Assembly (NCBI RefSeq): GCF_000247695.1
Contig: NW_004624747.1
Coordinates: 12,412,850 to 12,476,849 of the forward strand
DNA length: 64,000 nucleotides
Direction of reading: 5' to 3'
DNA from: Heterocephalus glaber
Lineage: Eukaryota; Chordata; Mammalia; Rodentia; Bathyergidae
Shown here: one piece after another, positions 47,301 to 58,880 of the stretch
Numbering within the stretch: position 1 is the stretch's first letter
How the letters are laid out: every line of letters starts with the position of its first letter
Notes under the pieces: generated by a model
Told to the model about the DNA's origin: nothing
Databases searched by the model: none
Seen by the model: only the letters and a program-made list of their open reading frames with translations
Position numbers and translations under genes: made by a program

Positions 47301-49351
47301 AACCAGTTGATGTTATTTGGATCATCTGGCAACCTGGGGGAAGCATGTCTTTAATTGCATTTATTTATAAGCCAACTTGAGTTACAGGTAAACATCTTAA
47401 AAAATCCAAAATGCCAAAAGAAAAAAACTCAAACAAAACAGCTGTACATGCTGCAACAAATAGAATAGACAGACTGACACACATAAGACAACTTGTTTAC
47501 AAATCAGAGTGCACTCAGATGTATTTGGCCAAGGTGAATTATAATAACCCTTTTATAATTTTTATGTTTGTAAGTATAAAAAGACTAGTCAGAACTTTGT
47601 AGGTCAATTAACAGAGATCTCTTGTAATAAGAATCAAAAGGACTTGGGCCGGGATTTAGCTCAGTGGTTTTGCCGCCTGCTGCGCAAGTGCAAGGACCCA
47701 AGTTCGATCCCTGGTACCAAAAACAAACAAACAAACAAACAAAAAAAGGACCACCTGCCTCGCAAGCACAAGGTCCCAAGTTGGATCTCTGGGACCAAAA
47801 AAAAAAAAAAAATCAAGAGGAAAACAACCATTTTATACCTACAAAAGCAAAAACAGTTTTAAGATGGGCCCTAAGCTGACAGCTTATCTGAGTGGAATAC
47901 CCAGCTACACAGGCTTCTCATGGTTGCTTTTATAGTCACAGTTGTTTGACAGCCGCATGTAATTGTTTTGTCTAAAGAGACAAACTGTAAAATGTAATTT
48001 TAACTGTCTCCACGGGGGTGCGCTTAGGCCAGGTTTGGGTATAGAAAGAGACTAGGTAACAGTTGTTGTGAATTGCCTTAGTCTGACTTCCTGGAAGGAG
48101 GAGTGGTCTGACTACAAGGGATTCTCAAATGAACTCCCAACAAGTTGGAGAAAAGTTTAAGGGGAGTTTCTAACTCACTAGCAGAGAAGACATTTCAGCA
48201 AAGGTATTTTTCTCCCCTACACACACCTAGAGAGAGAGGAGGCTCTGGTAGCTTTTACTCTATCAAAAGTTCTTTTTTTTTTTTTTTCACATGGGTCTAG
48301 AGGTCTTACTAGTAGTAGAGAAACAGTCCAAAGCTGTAGCTCAGCTCTTAACGGAGGCTTAAGAAAGGGCTCTGACGGCATTGCTTCAGATCACTCTGAG
48401 ACAGAGGATATCTGATGATCACTGACAGAGTTCCCCTTCCACCTCACTGAGTAGTCCAGATAGGGGCAAGATGTGGAGATTTTCTGCTGACTACCTGCAT
48501 GGGCTGTCAGGAGCTAGTTTCTTCTGAGGGACCTTTGGGTGTCCGCCAGAGGGTAGCCCTGGCCATGACCCCTGAGTTGTCACCTCAGTTTCTACTAGTA
48601 CCACGCAATCAGAGGTCTGTCTCTGAAAGGAACCCAACTGCCTAGCTGGTCAACATTCCACTTGCCGTTGGTGTCAGTGGGAGTGGGGATTCACCAGAGG
48701 GCAGCTGGAGAAACCTGTCCTCTGCTCTGAGAGTGGCAGCTGCCCTAAAGGCAACTACTAGCTGGCAGAGTAACCACTGTTTGGCATTCTATAAGGGTCA
48801 GATAAAAGGCTGAACTGTCTTTATCTGAGACAATCTCATAAGAGATCCATTTTACAACATTTTTAAGCAGTTAAATCCTATTGCAGCATATACAAAACAA
48901 GAATAAAATGTAATTTTAACAAAAGACAATGCATAAGAAAGCAAACATTTAAAACACACAACTTAAAATTAAGACACTTTTGAAACAAAAAGCTGAAACA
49001 AAGGCCAGGAATTATGGAACAAAAATCAGGATCTATGAAACGAATACCCAGGACCTATGAAACAAAAGTTACAATCTATGAAGCAAAACGACCAAAGTTA
49101 GAACCTATGGAACAAAAGCAAGCTCTGACTCCAACCAGTAATCTCGGTGGAAGACCTCTAAAATGATATAGGGGAAGAGATGTAACTCCCAAACCTACTA
49201 GATATCCAAAGCGCGAGTTCGTGTTCTCTAAAATTGAAGAATGAATTCTAGGAACAATGGAGGTTAAGAGTAGGAAAAATTTATTGGGAGAAAGAAAGCT
49301 TCTGCCTAAGAGAGACAGAAGGGGGTCTGGAAAGTGGGTTGCCCCTCTACG
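44389..49351 (-). mobile_element. Retroposed LTR-element RNA (R...R-poly(A)) with L1-type target duplication
   Basis: A direct repeat of about 80 bases marks both ends (44395-44472 and 49264-49343, roughly 94% alike). Each copy carries AATAAA on the minus strand (44411-44416; 49280-49285). At the left end (3' on the minus strand) the repeat runs straight into an A-tract. A target duplication GTGCATTTT lies outside (44380-44388; 49352-49360), and the empty site reads TTTT/AA, the L1 endonuclease pattern. The right copy starts at the flank without U3, and a TATA-like CCATAAAAAACATC lies just upstream of the left copy. This is the layout of an LTR-element transcript (R-U5...U3-R-An), not of a provirus. 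I saw no gag- or pol-like open frame. A dimeric ID SINE is inserted at 47,643-47,810. Confidence 0.65.
47643..47810 (+). repeat. Dimeric ID SINE
   Basis: A first monomer (GGCCGGGATTTAGCTCAGTG to CGATCCCTGGTACC), an AAAC-repeat linker, then a second monomer lacking its first ~25 bases (GGACCACCTGCCTCGCAAGC) and a final A-tail. One imperfect target duplication encloses both: AATCAAAAGGA (47632-47642) and AATCAAGAGGA (47811-47821). Confidence 0.75.
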
Positions 49352-49361
49352 GTGCATTTTA

Positions 49362-51200
49362 AAGTTCAGTATCAGCACCAGTATTGTACCATCAGCATTT
49401 TAAAAACTTCAGAACCAGCTGGGCCTCTGACACTGCCCTGGGAGTGCAGCACATGTAGTCCAGATGGACATGGGGGCCCTGAGGCAGATGTGGAGGAGAG
49501 GATCTGCGTTCCTGAGCCCCACAGCCACCTTGCATCTGAGCAGATCCCCAAGACCTCGGGGCTCTCAGAGGAGAGTGTGAGAGTCACCCTGCTGTCCAAG
49601 CTGCTCTACCTATGAAGAGGAAGCTGAGGCTTGTTTGGGGATGAGGACACACATCCCAAGTCATTTAGTAAATCAACAAGGATTTGTTAAGCACTAACTC
49701 CTGGGTTCTCACACAGTGCTGTGTGATAATGTGATCAAAGTGATGGATCTTTCACCAGAAAAATGCACATACAGAAGGGCAGAGGGATTCACAGATCACT
49801 GAATCCTTTTGTGTTACCCAAAGACCTGGTGGGCTGAGGCTGGACCCTTCAGCAGTGGCTTCTCCAAGATGCTGGGGGAAAAGCGAACACTATTCAGGAG
49901 GCCTCTCAGGATGTGAGGTCACATTATACCACCTTGCTGAAGAGAATGTGAAATGAGAAGGAAGGAACGGGGAAGAGAATCACTGGGTCAGCAGATGCTT
50001 AAAATCCCTGCCCTCTGCAGTCTCTGAATCACTCCTATCCTGCCAGACGCCAAAGCAAACATGCTCAGATGAGTGCTCGGAAATGAGAAGGCGGACAGGA
50101 GACACTGTCTCCAGCTGCAGCCCAGCCAGAACTGAGCTCTCTGAAGCAAAGGCATCGTCAATTTCATTCCTCCTCACTACTCCTTCCTCACTTCCTGTCT
50201 GTGGATCTGGAGGTTCCCACGGTGAGCAGGCTTCTCAGGGGAAGAGGCACTGGCCTGCCACTTGGGGACATTGTCCAAAGGGCAGAGCTGGAACAGCAGG
50301 GGGGCTCCTGGGCAGCTCTGAGTGGACTCCTGGAGTGAGGGGCTCAGGGTTGAGGGGGCCACCCACCTTAAGGAGATTATCTTGACTGTAAGTAGAGATT
50401 CAATTGTCAGAGTGTTCATCACAGTGTTGTTTAGAATATCAGTCAGGTGAAAAGAACCTAAATATCCGCCAGTAGGGAATGAGCCAAATAAGTAGAGGTA
50501 CAGGGGAGTATGAGGCACAATCTTGGTATCTATCCACCCATTCATATTTATCAGCCTATCCAATTTGTCTATCTATATGTCTGTCTGTCTGTCTAGTCTA
50601 TCAAGTGATACATACATTTACTGGGTCCTGTTTTCTCGAATTTCTGCACTTTTCCTGACATTTCTCCATAAACCACCCCCTTTTTATTGACACCTAAAAA
50701 TCTTAATATCTTGCCTTTCCTTCCCTTCCCCATTTCCTTCCACTTTTATTCTTTCTCATTTTACAAAAATGAGAATTTCCCATTCTCTCTCATCTAGTTC
50801 GTTCTACGCCAAAGTTTGCATCCTAAAAGTTCAGAAAGCCAGATAGTGAAGACAGAATTCTCCCTATTAGAGGAGAAGGAGGGAATGTTGAATGGGCAAC
50901 CTCAGAATTAGCTTTAGCAGGTGGAGAGTCAAAAAATGTAAACAATCAAATGTTCAGGTTTCCCCTCCATCACACATTGAAGAAGCTTTGCTATTTCTGA
51001 ACCAAGTGTAATACCTTCAGAAAATGTGTGCTGATGGGCAGTAGTATCACTGTGAATGAGAGTCAGGAATCCTCCTAGATTGTGAAGGACCCAAGGATGA
51101 TGTATCTGAACCAGCGAAAGGATTCTGGAAGAACCCAGAGCCAGTTTCCCTGCCGCCACCTTTGACTTTCAGGAGGGTTCACTCACATCTATCTGGGGAA
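49362..51200. other. No gene recognised
   Basis: Unique-looking sequence with a short CTGT/CTAT microsatellite near 50,569-50,601. No exon or repeat family was assigned. Confidence 0.3.
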
Positions 51201-51211
51201 GATCTGGAAAA

Positions 51212-51297
51212 AAAATTTTTTTTGGTACCAGGGATTGAACTTGGGACCTTGCGCTTACAAGGCAGGCGGCAGCACCACTGAGCTAAATCCCCGGCCC
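51212..51297 (-). repeat. ID SINE
   Basis: T-run, GGTACCAGGGATTGAACTTG, end GAGCTAAATCCCCGGCCC. Confidence 0.9.
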
Positions 51298-51785
51298 TGA
51301 TCTGGAAAATTTTGAGATGAGTTTCCATATTCTGCTGAGTTTCCCTATCCAACTCTCTTCTCCTGAAGTCTAAGTCCCCCTTTCCTGGGCTAGGCCCACT
51401 TTGTGCCAATCACAGCTATGTACCTCTGGCCATGGGTGGGTAAGTCCCCTCATCCTGAACCCGATGACTGCTGGGGTGGGCTCGTGAACTGAGCTGGCAA
51501 TCAGATCCCTTCTTAGGAGCGTCCTACTGGAGCTCTGAAAAAGATGGTTTTCCTACTGACATGGCCTAGGAGGGCCAGGTGAGGCCAGGGCTGCCAATGG
51601 CTGTTCCCACCGTGCAATTAAAGCCAAACAGAAAAGAGATAGACAGGCAGACTTTCTTGATATTATCTCACTGGAATTCCTGGATTCACCTATGTCTGAT
51701 TCACACTCTCATTTGGAGATTTCCTATTTCATGGCTTAGTATATTCTAATTTTTGTTGGATCGAATTTGTCTTGGGTCTCTTATC

Positions 51786-52130
51786 TGTCAGTTTTCCAAT
51801 TGCTAGGACAAAATACCTGACACCTGCAATTTAAAAGGAGGGGTTTCTTTTGCCTGAGGGTTTCACTTCATGGTGAGTGGGCTCCAAGGCAGAGTATCAC
51901 AGAGGAAGGGGAGGGTGGAGGAAAGCTGCACAACTCATGGTGGCCAGGAAGCAGAAAGAGGGAAAAGAACCTGAAAGAAAGGGGCCAGGAACCACATATA
52001 GTCCCAAAGGTCACATCCTGACCCATTTTCTCTAACTAGGCCCCGCCTCCTATGAGCCTATTCAGCTATGGTTAACCCACTGGTGAGGTTGGCTTCCTTA
52101 ACCTTCCTGCCATCACCTGTTCAAAAATTC
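51786..52130 (-). mobile_element. MaLR-like LTR
   Basis: GTCAGTTTTCCAATTGCTAG, GACAAAATACCTGACACCTG, then CTAGGCCCCGCCTCCTATGA and CCCACTGGTGAGGTTGGC near the far end: reversed MaLR-type order, similar to 40,053-40,445. Confidence 0.5.
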
Positions 52131-52694
52131 CCTGCCAATGCCTATGACTTCAAGAGTTTTACCTATTTCATCTTCCAGCAGATTATGTGTTTCTGTCTTA
52201 ATATTTAGAAATTTAAAACATTTTGATTTTAGTTTAGTACATGATGAGAGATTTGAATCTAGCTTTTATCTTCTGAATGTAAATAGCCAGTTTTCCCAGC
52301 AGCATTTGTTAAAGACGCTGTCTTTCCTTTAGCTTGTGTTTTTGGTCCCTTTGCAACGATGAAATAATTGAATATGCTTGGGGTTGTTTCTGCATCCTCT
52401 TTTCTGTTCCATTGATCCACATGTGTGTTTTTGTGCCAGTACCATGCTATTTTCACTTTACCTTTGTAATATAACTTGAAATCTGGGATTGTGATGCCTC
52501 CTACTTTCCTCTTGCTACTCTGGATTGTTTTTCCTATTCTGGGTCTCTCTGGTTCTATATGAATTTTAGGATTGTTTTCTCTAGTTCTGTGAGGAATATT
52601 GGTATTTTGACAGAGATTGCATTAAGTCTATATATCCATTTTGGGATTATGGCCATTTTAACAATACTGGTTCTGCCTATTCAAGAAACAGGAG

Positions 52695-52780
52695 GGCCGG
52701 GGATTTAGCTCAGCGGTGCCGCTGCCTGCCTCACAAGCGCAAGGTCGGGAGTTCGATCCCTGGTACCAAAAAAATAAATA
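52695..52780 (+). repeat. ID SINE
   Basis: GGCCGGGGATTTAGCTCAGC, GAGTTCGATCCCTGGTACC, then an A/T-rich tail. Confidence 0.9.
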
Positions 52781-53215
52781 AATGAAAATAAACAGGAGAT
52801 ATCTTTCTGTTTTCTGATGTCTTTTCTGTCTTTATTCAGAGTATTATAGTTTTTGTTGCGGAGGTCTTTCTTTTCAGTGGTGAGATTAACTCCTAAGTAT
52901 TTAATGGTTCTTGATGCTATTGTGAACAGTATTATTTTCCTAATTTGTTTCTCAGTGGGTTCATTATTGGTGTACAAGAATGTTGTGGATGTTTGTGAGT
53001 TGATTTTGTATCCTAGTACATTGCTGAATTTGATTTTTAATTCTAAGAGTCTTTTCGTGGAAGTTTTTGGGTCTTCTATGTAAACAATTATGTCATCTGT
53101 GGATAATGATAATTCCCTTTTATTTCTTCTCTTGCCTGATTGCTTTGCTAAAGCTTCAAGTACTGCACTGCACAGGAGTGGTGACAGTGGACGTTCTTAT
53201 CATATTCCCAAGTTT

Positions 53216-53360
53216 CTTTATTGGGACAGGGTTTGCTATGTAGTTCAGGCTGGCCTGGAGTTCACTATGGAGCCCAGGCTAGCCTCAAACTCATGATGAT
53301 ACTCTTGCCTCAGCCTCCTGAGTGCTAGGATTACACGTATATGCCACCATGCTTGGCAAT
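53216..53360 (-). repeat. B1-type SINE
   Basis: GGGACAGGGTTTGCTATGTA to TGAGTGCTAGGATTACACGT, reversed B1. Confidence 0.85.
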
Positions 53361-55682
53361 GTTTTTGATTTTACAGGGAAAACTTTCAGCTTTTCTCAAC
53401 TTAATATAACACTGGCTGTAAGTTTGTCATGAGTGGCTTTATTAGATTGAAATAAAGTCTTTAACTATTTTCTTCAGGGATTTTATCATGAATGAATATT
53501 GGATTATTGTCAAAAGATTTTTCTGCATCTAATGATATGATCATGTGATTTTTGTCCTTGCTTCTGGTTATGTGGTGTATTAGTCATTGACTTTCTTGCA
53601 TCACTGGGATAAAAGCTACTTAGTCACAATGTATGATTTTTTGGCATTCTATTTGCCAGTATTTTGTTGAGGATTTTTGCACTTATGTTCATTCAAGAGA
53701 TTGAACTGTAGCTTTCTTTTTCAGTTGGGTTCTTGTCTGATTTTGGAATCAAGGCAATGCTATCTTCCATAAAAGAGTCTGGAAAAACTCCTTTCCTTTC
53801 AGTTTCATTAAAGAATCTGAGGAGTACTAATGTTAGAACTTCCCTGCAGTTCTTGTAGATTCAGGGGTGAATCCAACAGATCTTGGGCTTCTCTAAGTTG
53901 ATAGGGTTTTTTATTACTGCCTCAATTTAATTGTCGGTAATTGGATTGTTCAGAGTTTTTATATTTTCTTGGTTCAGTGTTGGTAACTCTTACATACCCA
54001 GGAATGTGTCCATTTCTTCAAGATTTTCCAATTTGTTGGAATACAGTTTTTCTAATGGCCTTTGGGCTTTACTAGTGATCTTTGGACTTCAGTAATGTCC
54101 ATTGTGATTTTTACCTTTTTCATTTCTAATTGTGTTGATGTCGATCTTTTCTTTCCTTCCTTGGGTGAGTTTGGCTAAGGGAGTTTTCATGTGCTTATTC
54201 TTTCAGAGAACCAGCTCTTTGCTTCATTGATTCTTTGAATTGCTTTTTATATTTCAGTTCATTAATCTCTGCTCTGAGCATTGTGATTTCCCTCCTTGTA
54301 CTAATTTTGAATTTGGAATGTTCTTGTTCTAGTTTCTTGAGGTGCACCATTAGGTTACTTGGGCTTGCCTTCACACCAGTAAATTTTCCTCTTAGGATTG
54401 CTTTCATTGTGTCCCATAGGTTGTTATGTTTTACTAGGATTATCATTTGATTCTAGGAATTGTTAAATTTCTTCCTTGATTATGTGACCCACTGATTGTT
54501 TGTGAGTGTATTATTGTTTAATATCCAGGTGTTCATAAAATTTGATTTCTTTTGTGATTGATATGTAGTTTGAGCACTATGATCTTATAGTGCACAAGGA
54601 GAGATTCTGATTCTTTTGTATTTATATAAGCAAGCTTTATGGACTAGTATCTTGTTTATGTTGGAGAAATTTCTGTGTGCTACTAAGCAGGAGTATTCTG
54701 TTATAGTAAAATAGAACACTGTGTAGATACCTATTAAGTTCACTTGTTCAAAGACATGGTTAAGCTCTCAGATTTCTTTGTTAATTTCTGTTTAGTTGAT
54801 CTATTTGTAAAAGTTGAGTATTCAGGTCACCTATTATGATTGTGTTGGTGTTCATGTCTTTTATGTCCAGCAGTGTTTATTTTATGAAGTGAGATGCAAT
54901 GATATTTGGTGCATATATATTTACAGTGTTTACTTCTTCCTGTTGAACTGTTCCCTTAACTAATATGTAGTGCCCTTCTTTGCCACTTCTGATCAGTTTC
55001 ACTTGAAGATTACTTGGATAATAAAACTGCTAATCCTGGTTGCTTTCAGAGTCTTGGTAAATGAAGCACTATTTTCCAACCTTTGATTTTTTTTTTTGTA
55101 TATGCATTTAGTTTTGGATTAGATAAGTCTCTTGAATGCAAGAGACTGTTGGGTTCTCTTTTTTTGATCTGGCCTGCTGATCTATAGCTTTTATTGGAGA
55201 GTGAAAAATATTGACATTCCTGTAATTGCATTTTTTTCTATTTAACTACTCATCTTGCTTGATGTACTCACTTCATGTAACTTTTTGGCTTTGTTGGTAT
55301 CATTTTCTCTTTCTAGAACATCCTTGAAAAGTTTTTGGAGTTCTGGTTTGGTGTTCATGTATCTCTTTAAGATGCCCTTTGTCACGGAATGTCCTTAATT
55401 CTCCACCAATTTTGAAAGATAGCTTTGCAGGCTATATTAGTCTGGGCTGGAAGTTTTCTTTTAGGCCTCAGACACTTCACTCCAAGCTCTCCTTGCCTTT
55501 AAAGTTTATGGTGAGAAGTCTGCTGTCATTCTAGTGGGTTTACCTTCATAAGTGATCTGCTGCTTTCCTCTGACAGCTTTTGGTTGAACATCTGGGATTT
55601 CGACTATGCTGTGTCTTGGGGACCTTCTTTTAATTACAATAGTCTGGAGTTTCTGTTTTCTCATCATTAAAAATAGGATAAG

Positions 55683-55860
55683 AGGTGGACGTTGTGGCAT
55701 TTTCCTGTAATACCAGAACTCTGGGAGTTTGAGGGAGGAGGATTGCAAGTTTGAGCCCAGGCTAGTCAACTTAGTGAACCCTGTCTCAAAATAAAGTAAA
55801 AAGGGCTCAATGTGAAGACCCTGGGTTAAAGCCTAGTACTTGAAAAACAAAACAATAAAG
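55683..55860 (+). repeat. B1-ID composite SINE
   Basis: B1 body (TACCAGAACTCTGGGAG, GAGCCCAGGCTAGTCAACTT), then CCCTGGGTTAAAGCCTAGTA and an A-rich tail. Confidence 0.75.
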
Positions 55861-56619
55861 ATACTTTCCTTGCAAAAAGGTATAAGTATTCATGGAAAGC
55901 AATTAGTACAGTGTGTCTGACATATTAGAAATGCCCATAGAGACAATGATGGCAATATAGAAAATAATGGTAGAGCCATTATGACTGATGTTGCCTGCAT
56001 CAGTTAGGCTGCCTGCATATTTGTATCCATACCAACTCGCTTAATTTTCACAACTATCCTTTCTGATTACTCCCAATACAGTGATATAGTCCTGGAGGTG
56101 GCCACGGTCACATAGGTACTGGTGGCATTGGAAGAATTCCTACACAGGGCTCCCATCCCTGCTCTTCAGGCCTGTTCCTCACTGTTACCACCCACTGACT
56201 AGGGCTTCAGGCACTACTGGTTGGTGACTACTGCTACAAACTCTTCAGCCAACAAGACCACAACCTTACTCCCTCAACCAAGGACTTTAGAAACATAGAG
56301 GGAGCTGAGCACCACCAAAATTGCACATGATAAAGAACAACACTTTGTGCACCTGGGCACCCTTGTCCACCATGTGAAAAGTGATGTTTCCTGGAGAGCT
56401 CTAGCCCAGCAATCCAGAGATGGGCTTAATTAAGCTCAGTCCTGGCCAAACTTGCCTGTGTGACTGACTTGGCCCAGATCCTATCTAGCTCTCAGTTTCC
56501 TCTACTCTGTGAAGCTCTGAACTAGACAAGGATTCTCCAACTAACTATTCCCATTGCTTTTGTACAGCCCAGGAGCAAAGAATGGCTTTTACATTTTCAG
56601 TAAGAAAATAATTTGTATG
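55861..56619. other. No gene recognised
   Basis: Unique-looking sequence with no exon or repeat assignment. Confidence 0.35.
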
Positions 56620-57060
56620 TGTCATGCCTGGCCTAAACAAACAGGTCAAAGCAAACAGGCTGCTTCCAGCAAACGATAGCAGCTTCTCAGTAAATAGGAC
56701 AAATGGACTCAAAATGAAATGTGCAATCTCCCCCCATACCGAAAAGTCCACTGATTGTCTACATGCCTGTGCAGACTGTCCTTGGATTCAATCATAAACA
56801 TTTCACTCCAGATTTCTTAGCCCCTTCGATACCTATGTAAGTGTAATTCCTTTTCCAGATAGCTTCTAATATCTCTCTCCTGGTGTTAGCCCATCCACCC
56901 ACGGATGAAATCTCTCCCAGCTAGCTGCTGCTATTTCTCTCTCCTAAGTCAGCCCATCCACAAACGGATGTGATAAACTTGGCTCTTCCCAGCTAGCTGC
57001 TAGAATTCCCCTGACTTTAGTCCCTGTTCACTGAAATAAACTTTTCTTTTTCTCACAACA
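56620..57060 (+). mobile_element. Probable ERV LTR with internal duplicated block
   Basis: TGTCATGCCTGGCCTAAAC start, AATAAA near 57,034, and TTTTTCTCACAACA end. The block AGCCCATCCAC...ACGGATG...CCCAGCTAGCTGCT occurs twice (from about 56,888 and 56,952). No clear target duplication was seen. Confidence 0.5.
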
Positions 57061-57239
57061 AAAAGCCTATTTTTTGACAAGCAGATTTATGTTCACCGTC
57101 TATAACAGTATGAAAATAAGAGTTTATACAAAATGTAAATTTCAGAATCCATAATAGAATTTTATTGGAACAGTCACTCTCTTATGTATTGTCTTTGGCT
57201 GTATCCATACAATATCAGAGCAGACTGCTGCCTCCAATG

Positions 57240-57400
57240 CTGAAAATACTACTAAAAGTATTGCTATGTTTATTAATAATACTATAATATATTATATATG
57301 ACTACATATATTATAACATATTATATAAAATAACATATTATATAACATAATACTATATTGTTTATTAATAATACTATAGTAATATATTTACAAGTTTGCC
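57240..57400. repeat. AT-rich low-complexity tract
   Basis: Repeated TATTAATAATACTATA and ATTATATA motifs, partly palindromic. Confidence 0.8.
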
Positions 57401-57539
57401 AACTCCTGAACAAGATCATTCTAAAGATAGATTTTAACAACCAAAATGAATCACATAGAAGGACTCTTATCCCATAAAATCCAGAATTATGACCTGCAAT
57501 AACCCAGGTCCCTGAGTGGCCCCCAAAGCCACTGGGAGC

Positions 57540-58560
57540 AGTCACCTGGGAGTGTCATGTCAGGTGAGGTCTAACAGGATCCGCATCCTTCTGGGAAACA
57601 GTACAGCAGACTGGTCAAGATTCTCAGCTGGAGTCACCTAAGCACACCAAGGTGGCAACAAGAGCCATGAGGAGGCCCATGGAGCAGAGACAAAGTCTTG
57701 TCCCGCTGGCTTCCTGGCCTCCGTTTCTCAGACTGGCCCTGGGGATGCGGGGGAAGCCTCCAGAGTCCTCACAAGATTCAGCCCCCTCCCCGAAGGCTCT
57801 TAGCCCCATGCCCCTGGCTCACATGAGCCACGCCTTCACCTCTGAGCCACCCTCGTGTGGGGCCCAGACACTCACGCAGCAGTCCCCAAAGCAACCACTC
57901 CTGCACGGGTACCCCGCACAGCCAGGCTGGGAACCTGAAGGGAACAGGGAGTATTGTCATTGGCTTGGTGCCGGCCCAGCCAGCCAATCAGCATGGGCAC
58001 ATGCACTTCTTGCCCGCTGAGTGACTCGCTGGACCCGGCAGGGGGTACCCCTTAGAGTGAAGCTCCCTAGTTCCAGACCCGTTGCTCTGGGTCCCAGCGC
58101 TAGAGGGGCTGGGTGGGCTGAGAGGTCTGACTTCCAGTACTTGGCGTCCCCCTGGTCCTGAGCAGTCGCTGAGTGAGGGGTTGTGTTTTCTCGTTATAAG
58201 GTGGGGCAAGTGTTCTGAAGCGAGTGGAAATTTGGGGAACACTTATATGGAACTAAGGGTGGAAAAGCTTTCTCATCCATTCTATCCACGCCTGTTTCCA
58301 AAAAGAGTTGAAGCCCAAGAGGCACGAACTACTGAAACAATAACAAGATTCCATAAATGAATGGATTTGTTTCCAGAATTTGCCCTGAAAAGAGGTTCCA
58401 GAGTTAAGGGCTTCTTATAAGCATTTTAGGAAAGGCTTTCACACTGGTTAAATTCATAGCTGCTTGAGTCACATAGGTTGATTGTAACAAGAATGAATAT
58501 TATGGCCTTGTTACCTTATTTAAAAGTAACAAAAATAATTTTTAAAAATTTTAAATTAAT
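57540..58560. other. GC-richer unique interval, no gene assigned
   Basis: An open frame of 122 codons (57,652-58,020, +) and overlapping minus-strand frames have no recognisable domain. A CCAAT-like motif (CAGCCAATCAGC near 57,981) lies in it. Not called as a gene. Confidence 0.3.
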
Positions 58561-58561
58561 T

Positions 58562-58717
58562 TTGGGAGTATTAGGGATTGAACACAGGGGCCCTGGATCC
58601 CTGAGCTATGTCCTCAGCCCTTTGGGTCTCTCAAAATTGTCCAGGCTGGCCTAGAACTTGAGATCACCCTGCCTCAGCCTCCTGAGTAGCTAGATTACAC
58701 GCATATGCCACACCAGC
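58562..58717 (-). repeat. B1-ID composite SINE
   Basis: TTAGGGATTGAACACAGGGG (reversed ID) then TCCAGGCTGGCCTAGAACTT to CTAGATTACACGCATATGCC (reversed B1). Confidence 0.75.
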
Positions 58718-58764
58718 AAAAAAAAAATGTTTTTTAAATATTTTAAAACCTAAAATAAAAATCT

Positions 58765-58880
58765 GCCTGGCTAGGGAGGAAGCAGCAGAAAGATTGAGAG
58801 TTTAAGGCCAGCCTGGGGTACGTAGCAAGTTCAAGGCTCTCTTAAACTTCAGTGAGAGCCTGTCTTTAAAAAATAATACA
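58765..58880 (+). repeat. Diverged B1-like SINE
   Basis: GAGAGTTTAAGGCCAGCCTG and TGAGAGCCTGTCTTTAAAAA resemble a forward B1 body. Confidence 0.5.

Larger units (their letters stand above)
52135..55690 (-). mobile_element. Long L1 fragment, interrupted by ID and B1 SINEs
   Basis: Reversed L1 sequence, for example GTTCCATTGATCCACATGTG near 52,410 (the complement of sequence seen at 24,097 in the other L1), through ORF2-type text to about 55,680. Open frames are short and broken. An ID (52,695-52,780) and a B1 (53,216-53,360) are nested in it. Confidence 0.85.

Noticed and set aside
57652..58020. 122-codon open frame in GC-rich DNA
   Set aside because: No start context, domain or homologue recognised; overlapping frames on the other strand are equally open.
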